Made by a program: the position numbers and the translations under genes. DNA of 30,674 nt from Firm-04 sp003446315. GTDB taxonomy: Bacteria; Bacillota; Clostridia; Oscillospirales; Ruminococcaceae. The notes under the pieces were generated by a model. That model had not been told where the DNA came from. It saw only the letters and a list, made by a program, of their open reading frames with translations, and did no database searches. Where the stretch lies: assembly GCA_946530355.1 (NCBI GenBank), contig CAMNAB010000020.1, positions 1 through 30,674 of the forward strand, read 5' to 3'. This document shows positions 25,442 through 30,674 of the stretch, piece by piece; the first letter of the stretch is position 1, and each line of letters starts with the position of its first letter.

Positions 25442-25442
25442 T

Positions 25443-25459
25443 TGAACAATTTTTGTTCA
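25443..25459. promoter_or_regulatory. Palindromic operator candidate for the XRE regulator
   Basis: TGAACAA-TTT-TTGTTCA is a perfect 7+3+7 palindrome immediately upstream of the -35 box of the XRE-GH44 promoter. A further half-site TTGTTCA lies at 25479-25485. Size and position suit an XRE-type dimer. Binding by the adjacent regulator, for activation or self-control, is inferred. Confidence 0.55.
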
Positions 25460-25827
25460 TAAACAACTGCTTGTTGTATTGTTCAAACATAAGTTGCGCT
25501 TTGTTTTAGTATACCATATATCAATTGATCGTGCAAGTATGTAACATCACTACTTTGTGTTGTTTTGGGCTGCGAATCAGCATGTACAGCGATTGTCAAA
25601 GCAACCTTTGAACTCTCTGTATAATCTGTACATTTTATTCCAATCTGAATAGACTGTTTCAGAGGATTCTGAAAACTTTTCCAAAATACTGTATGAAAAC
25701 GATCAAAAACATGTATTATATAGTAGAGGGTCATTGCACGATCAGCAAAACCGGATCCTGTTGATTCTGCACGATCCTTTGTATCCGATATACCACAACA
25801 TAACAAAAACAGAAAGGATGAAAGCAT

Positions 25828-28800
25828 TTGAAACACAGAATCTTCAAAAGGGCACTCAGTCTCACTTCGGCGGCAGTCGTTTGCTGCTCCGCGCTTCCGA
25901 GTCTTAGCTGCTTTTCTGCTTCTGCTTCTGTCACACCGGAAGCGAACAAGCGGAATGATGCGCAGTTCTATCGGCTGGACGGCGAGGAGATCGTCAAGGT
26001 TATCGTCAAGGTCAAGGGCGATGCGGTTATGGAACAACCGGATGCCGAAATACTTGGCACAGATTATCTGGAAACGACGCAGGCAGAACAGATCACTTCA
26101 CAATTGATCTCCGCGCAAACCAGCGTACAGAACAGCATTCGCAGATTGTATCCGGAGCTGAATGTTTCTTACAGCTATCAGGTGCTTGTCAACGGCTTTA
26201 GCTGTGAGCTGCCTGAAAAACTGATTGAAGAAGTCGAAGCACTTCCTATGGTTGAATCCGTATCACGGGTTGCAAAGCACACTGCGCCCAAGATGGCAAA
26301 AGCTGCTGCCCTCAGCGGTTTCCCGTCTTATTTTGACCAGACGGGCTGCTCCGGTGAAGGACAGGTCATTGCAGTCATCGACTCTGAGCTGGATGTCACG
26401 CATCCGATGTTTGCACCGCTTGCAGATGACATCGAGACTGCTCTGAGCAAAGATGATGTTGCCGACATTATTGAAAACGGAAATCTGAATGTTGATGTGG
26501 ATCCGGAACGCGCTTACATCAGCAACAAACTGCCGTTTGTCATTGATTATGTCAACGACCCCTATGAGGGTGTTCCGGAACCGGATGCCTATCATGGTAC
26601 GCATGTCAGCGGTATTGCAGCCGGCAATGAGGTGACCGATGCAGAGGGAAAGACCATTTCCGGTATTGCGAAGGATGCACAGCTCATCTTCATGGGCGTG
26701 TCTGCCGGTATGGGCTATATTGACGATACTGCTGCGCTTGCTGCGATCGAGGATGCCGTGAAACTCCACGCCGATGTCATCAACATGAGCTGGGGCGATG
26801 AGAACGAATATTACGGCGAAAACCCGATCAGCGAAGCGATCACCAATGCAGAAAATGCAGGTGTGGTTGCTTGTATCGCTGCCGGAAACTCCGATAACGG
26901 TAATATGATGTACGGCAGAGTCAATACGCCGGACAACCCTGATGTTTCCACGATGAACGGTTCTGCTGATCGCGGTGTCGGTGCATTGTTTGTTGCATCG
27001 GCAGATAATGACTATACTGTGCAGAGACATACCTTTGTATGGAACGGTGAACGCATTGTGTATCGTCCGACCGTACTTTGGGAAGAATTCTATCTGGATT
27101 CTTATTTGGAACCGGGCGATTATGAATATGTGGATTGCGGAAACGGCGATGCAGAAAGCTTTGCAAACGCTGATGTCGAAGGAAAAATCGCATTGGTGCA
27201 GCGCGGAACCGTCTTCTTTGAAGAAATGGCGATGAATGCCGAACAAAACGGTGCGATCGGTATTATCCTTGCAGATAAGGAGATTCCGGATGGTCTGGAA
27301 CAGGTCGTAGGCAGTTCCCCGAATGTCGCATTTGCGTTGGTTACATACGAAGAAGGACAGATGCTGCGTGATGCAGAAAACAAAACGATCTCTATTGACT
27401 CTGAAACGATCGGACAGGATGTGCCGACAAAAGTCAGTAATTACACCTCATGGGGTGTCAAAGAATCGTTGGATCTCCGTCCGGACATCATGGGTATCGG
27501 CGGTAATGTTGAGTCTGCTGCATACGATCAGGGCGAAGAAGTGCTTTCCGGTACTTCTATGGCAACACCGTATCTTTCCGGCTGTGTTGCCGTTATGCGT
27601 CAGCATATGAAAAAGCTCAATCTTGATCTGGACGGCAAAGAACAGGTCAAGTACATCCGTAATCTGTTGATGAACTCCGCCGTTCCATATACCGAAAATG
27701 ATATGTATGTGACACCCAGACGGCAGGGTGCAGGTTTGGTTTCGCTTGACCATATGCTCGCAAACAAGGTTGTTGTGACCGGTGCGGAAGGAGAAGCAAA
27801 AGTCAATCTGTATGACAATCTTTCTGAGAACTTCAGCTTTGACATCAATCTCGCCAATATCAGTGAGGAAGATGTTGCCTTCACAGATGCAAAGCTCGTT
27901 CTGACGACCGATGATACCGGTGTTGGATATGATTTTTACGGCAATCCGACTGATGCAATCGTCGGTCAGCAGGTGCTGAACTGCTCTGCTGATCTCTCCG
28001 GTTTGCTCTCGATCGGTGCAGGACAGTCCCGCACAGAGACTGTATCTGTTTCGCTCGATCCGGCACAGTGCGCTGCGCTCAGAGAATCCTTTGTCAACGG
28101 TTTCTTTGCAGAGGGTTATCTCGTGCTGGAAGGTGCAGAAAACTGCTGTGATATTACTGTTCCGCTGCTTGGCTTCTGCGGAGACTGGGCAAGCGTTCCG
28201 GTATACAGAGAAGAAACGGTTGCGCCTGAGACTCGTTTTGGAAATTACAGTTTTTCCGGTGCGCTGCCGCTTTCTGAATTTGTCGAAAGAGTTGCTGCAC
28301 TCCGTGACCGCGTTCCGAGCATTTATCTGACCGGCGATCCGAATAATTACAGATCTTTGCTCGCAGAATATGACAATGATTTGTACAATGAGATTGATGC
28401 ACGCATCAAAGACAAGGCGGTTCCGCTTTATGTTTCTCCGAACGGTGACAGTATTGCGGATTCTTGCAATATCTCGTTTGAATACATCCGCCAGTGCAAG
28501 ATCAAAGGTGTGAACGTATACGATGAAGACGGCAATCTTGTTGTGGACGGACATGAGGTCTGGGGCCCGCCGCGTCAGGGCGCAAGCATTTATGTCGGAT
28601 TGGGTGCACAGGATCTTGATGGTCTGCCGGATGGTAAATATACCGGAACACTGGACTGCACCATTGATTATCCGACATCCAAAGATCATCCGCAGACCAT
28701 CAGCAAAGAATTCTATGTGGATAATACAGCACCGGCTGTCGAGAGTGAGATCATCACAAAGGACGGCAGACAGATCCTGCGCCTGACCGCTTCTGATGCC

Positions 28801-30537
28801 GGTGTGCTGGACGGCATCTATATCTCCGGAAAAGGCAAAGGCGGCATTGCAGGCAGCTATAACCCCAATGCGAAGGCAAAGTCGGTTGACTATGCATTTG
28901 CGGTCAGTGCGCTTCTTGCGGCTTTTGAGGAGTTTCCTATGTATGAACCGGATGAACGCAACACAGACCAGCTTTCTTTCCTTGGTCATTTGATCTGCCG
29001 CAATGCAGATATGAATGAGATCGGAACCGATACATTTATGGATGTGATCCCGGCTGTATGCGATGAAAACGGTACATTCTCCGTCGAATATGATGTCACG
29101 GATCTGACCGCATATTCCGTTGAAGTGCTTGACAGAGCATTCAATATTACAACGCTTTATTTCGATCAGCCTGTTTCGGAGCAGCTTTTGGAAGGCATTT
29201 TCTACAGCTCTGACAGCTTCTATGAGATCACACCGGATATGATCCGCATTCGCTCCTGCCGTGACGGATCTATTGCAGAATATGCTTACACCTTTGCGCA
29301 GGGCGAACTGACGCTGACTGACGAAAACGGTACAGAAACTGTTTACGCCGCGGATGTTCTGACGAACAGCAAAATGCGTTTCCGCGATGCTGACGGAAAG
29401 AACACGATCCTGAATGCATATCAGGATGCAGAAACACTTGAAGATATCCGGTTTATCACATTGGATGCCTTCATGGAGAAGCTTTATGAGAAATTCCGTG
29501 AGACTTTTGATGCAGAACCTTTGAGCGAGACTGTTGTGTTTATTTCGCCTGACCAGGTCAATGTCACATTGAAGAATGACGAAGTCGAAGCAGACGATCA
29601 CTCCACAGCGATAGATATTTACAATATTTCTCTGCTCACAGGCAGTTGTTACAGCTTCTACGTCTTCGATCACTTCGGAGCAGAAGATATTGCGGAAACA
29701 TCTATTCAGCCGGGCTTTTATTATGACCAGCTCTTTGGCTATATTCAGTTCAATGAAGATCACGAGACAGGCAGCCTTTTTGATTTCATGGCGCTCAGCA
29801 TAGAGGATGTTGAAACACCGTTCTCTTATTCATTTGATGAAAACGGTATTATGACGGTTCATTCTGAAGAAGGCGACATGACCGGAAGATTGCAGAGAGC
29901 GTTCACAGGAGAGACACAGATCCAGTTTGATGACGGCAGAAGCTGTGTGCTGAACCGGATCACAGATCAGGTTATCACCGCTGAAACATTCAATACAATG
30001 GATACTTTGATGAATCTGGTGTTCGAGTATGAATTTGCTGTGACCGGCGAGTATCCGTTCATGCTGAATGCAAGTATGGATAATGGAATTGATCTGGTCA
30101 TTATGATCGACAATGTCCGCGGCTATGTCATCAATCCTCTCACTGCAAAGGGTACATTCTGGGGCGGAGAAGAAGTCGATCTGAATCATCCGCCGACACT
30201 TCCTGCAAAGGCATTTACAATGGATGAACTCAGAAATATGGCTTCGGTCGATTACGAAAAGCGTACCGGAAAGAGTGCACCGTTTGCAACACCGCGTATT
30301 CATTCGGACGGCTCTGTGACCATTGATATTTATGATGAAAACCATGTGCTTCAGGATATTTACACGATTGACGCTGTCACCGGAAAGGGTGAAGACCTCA
30401 ACGGCAAGAAGATCAACCTGCCGAAGACCGGTATCATGAATCCGGACACCTTCCTGACTGCAACAGCAGCATTCCTGATGATGATGATCGGTGCCGGCGT
30501 TTGTGTAACGACCATCCGCAAGAAAGAAGAACAGTGA
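25828..30537 (+). CDS. Cell-wall-anchored S8 subtilisin-like protease
   Basis: A 1569-residue secreted protease. It starts at TTG (25828) with AGAAAGGA at 25811-25818; the ATG at 25818 is in another frame. A signal peptide covers about 1-34, followed by an I9-like propeptide (about 55-150). The S8 domain has Asp185 (AVIDSELD), His256 (HGTHVSG), Asn354 (AAGN) and Ser577 (SGTSMA). A PA-like insert (about 445-520) sits before the Ser, as in C5a-peptidase and lactocepin types, and Fn3-like beta domains follow (about 650-1110). The C-terminal part has two diverged repeats (near 1150-1280 and 1330-1515). It ends with LPKTG (1531-1535), a hydrophobic stretch and RKKEEQ, so sortase should anchor it to peptidoglycan. 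Likely role: breakdown of host or dietary protein at the cell surface. Confidence 0.93.
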   Translation: MKHRIFKRALSLTSAAVVCCSALPSLSCFSASASVTPEANKRNDAQFYRLDGEEIVKVIVKVKGDAVMEQPDAEILGTDYLETTQAEQITSQLISAQTSVQNSIRRLYPELNVSYSYQVLVNGFSCELPEKLIEEVEALPMVESVSRVAKHTAPKMAKAAALSGFPSYFDQTGCSGEGQVIAVIDSELDVTHPMFAPLADDIETALSKDDVADIIENGNLNVDVDPERAYISNKLPFVIDYVNDPYEGVPEPDAYHGTHVSGIAAGNEVTDAEGKTISGIAKDAQLIFMGVSAGMGYIDDTAALAAIEDAVKLHADVINMSWGDENEYYGENPISEAITNAENAGVVACIAAGNSDNGNMMYGRVNTPDNPDVSTMNGSADRGVGALFVASADNDYTVQRHTFVWNGERIVYRPTVLWEEFYLDSYLEPGDYEYVDCGNGDAESFANADVEGKIALVQRGTVFFEEMAMNAEQNGAIGIILADKEIPDGLEQVVGSSPNVAFALVTYEEGQMLRDAENKTISIDSETIGQDVPTKVSNYTSWGVKESLDLRPDIMGIGGNVESAAYDQGEEVLSGTSMATPYLSGCVAVMRQHMKKLNLDLDGKEQVKYIRNLLMNSAVPYTENDMYVTPRRQGAGLVSLDHMLANKVVVTGAEGEAKVNLYDNLSENFSFDINLANISEEDVAFTDAKLVLTTDDTGVGYDFYGNPTDAIVGQQVLNCSADLSGLLSIGAGQSRTETVSVSLDPAQCAALRESFVNGFFAEGYLVLEGAENCCDITVPLLGFCGDWASVPVYREETVAPETRFGNYSFSGALPLSEFVERVAALRDRVPSIYLTGDPNNYRSLLAEYDNDLYNEIDARIKDKAVPLYVSPNGDSIADSCNISFEYIRQCKIKGVNVYDEDGNLVVDGHEVWGPPRQGASIYVGLGAQDLDGLPDGKYTGTLDCTIDYPTSKDHPQTISKEFYVDNTAPAVESEIITKDGRQILRLTASDAGVLDGIYISGKGKGGIAGSYNPNAKAKSVDYAFAVSALLAAFEEFPMYEPDERNTDQLSFLGHLICRNADMNEIGTDTFMDVIPAVCDENGTFSVEYDVTDLTAYSVEVLDRAFNITTLYFDQPVSEQLLEGIFYSSDSFYEITPDMIRIRSCRDGSIAEYAYTFAQGELTLTDENGTETVYAADVLTNSKMRFRDADGKNTILNAYQDAETLEDIRFITLDAFMEKLYEKFRETFDAEPLSETVVFISPDQVNVTLKNDEVEADDHSTAIDIYNISLLTGSCYSFYVFDHFGAEDIAETSIQPGFYYDQLFGYIQFNEDHETGSLFDFMALSIEDVETPFSYSFDENGIMTVHSEEGDMTGRLQRAFTGETQIQFDDGRSCVLNRITDQVITAETFNTMDTLMNLVFEYEFAVTGEYPFMLNASMDNGIDLVIMIDNVRGYVINPLTAKGTFWGGEEVDLNHPPTLPAKAFTMDELRNMASVDYEKRTGKSAPFATPRIHSDGSVTIDIYDENHVLQDIYTIDAVTGKGEDLNGKKINLPKTGIMNPDTFLTATAAFLMMMIGAGVCVTTIRKKEEQ

Positions 30538-30591
30538 TGCTTTGATCTTCTCCGGAAGGACGAAGACAGAATCCCGTTAAAACCGATGCGA

Positions 30592-30624
30592 GAGCTGCGT
30601 AACTGCATGACGGTTACGCAGCTC
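30592..30624 (+). terminator. Hairpin downstream of the protease gene
   Basis: GAGCTGCGTAAC (30592-30603) and GTTACGCAGCTC (30613-30624) form a perfect 12-bp stem with a 9-base loop, 55 bases after the protease stop. No T-run follows, so it is either a non-canonical terminator or an RNA-stabilising hairpin. Confidence 0.55.
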
Positions 30625-30674
30625 AGTCTGTCGAGAAACTTCCGGTGATGTCAAATCAAAAGTTTTGGTCGAGC

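Larger units (their letters stand above)
25361..25827. other. Divergent intergenic region, AT-rich
   Basis: This 467-base region separates the leftward XRE-GH44 unit from the rightward protease gene. It holds the XRE promoter and palindrome. It also has three copies of a 9-base word, TGCACGATC: inverted at 25527-25535 and direct at 25735-25743 and 25768-25776. A TATAAT at 25620-25625 has no -35 box at good spacing, so I cannot place the protease promoter with confidence. I see no gene or RNA here. Confidence 0.5.

Noticed and set aside
25593..25625. Promoter TTGTCA/TATAAT for the protease gene
   Set aside because: The spacer is 21 bases, too long for a SigA promoter, and the site is about 200 bases from the start codon.
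27448..29763. 771-codon minus-strand open frame inside the protease gene
   Set aside because: It is antisense to the middle of a clear S8 protease, rich in Cys, Arg, Ile and Phe as expected for a shadow frame, and has no recognisable domain.

Overview
The window looks like chromosomal DNA from a cellulosome-forming, Ruminococcus-like gut Firmicute. Three things support this: a secreted family-44 glycoside hydrolase ends in a type I dockerin, a subtilase ends in an LPKTG sortase signal, and promoters and ribosome binding sites follow the low-GC Gram-positive pattern. I found no rRNA, tRNA, CRISPR array, insertion sequence or phage gene.

Region 1 (about 121-22167) is one 15-gene operon, read left to right, for a peptide-type natural product. 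It starts at a perfect-consensus promoter (121-149) and ends at a strong hairpin terminator (22116-22167). Gene order: carrier protein, aminoacyl-carrier-protein ligase of the class II tRNA-synthetase fold, PP-loop ATPase, second carrier protein, GNAT acetyltransferase, two thioesterase-like hydrolases, a 2663-residue NRPS (A-PCP-Cy-A-PCP-Cy-A-PCP), stand-alone AMP-ligase, KAS III-like enzyme, third carrier protein, stand-alone condensation protein, ABC ATPase, large FtsX-type permease, third thioesterase-like hydrolase. Most genes are separated by fewer than 40 bases or overlap, so they are probably co-transcribed.

Both NRPS elongation modules have heterocyclization domains (DxxxxDxxS) and adenylation pockets close to the cysteine code, so a bis-thiazoline core is predicted. 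The first adenylation domain has lost the aspartate that binds the alpha-amino group. Several tailoring enzymes have altered active sites: the KAS III has Cys-Thr-Asn instead of Cys-His-Asn, and two of the three thioesterases have a Cys nucleophile. The NRPS has no release domain, so release must happen in trans. Two boxes resembling DtxR/IdeR iron operators flank a long self-complementary leader between promoter and first gene. With the thiazoline prediction, this suggests an iron-regulated metallophore. A thiazoline or thioamide antibiotic is the alternative. I do not recognise this gene combination as a characterised pathway.

Region 2 (22183-25460, leftward) is a two-gene unit: an XRE-type regulator with a second C-terminal winged helix, followed 13 bases later by the dockerin-bearing GH44 enzyme. 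It has its own promoter and an adjacent palindrome.

Region 3 (25828-30537, rightward) is one very large cell-wall-anchored subtilisin-like protease, divergent from region 2 across a 0.5-kb AT-rich intergenic region.
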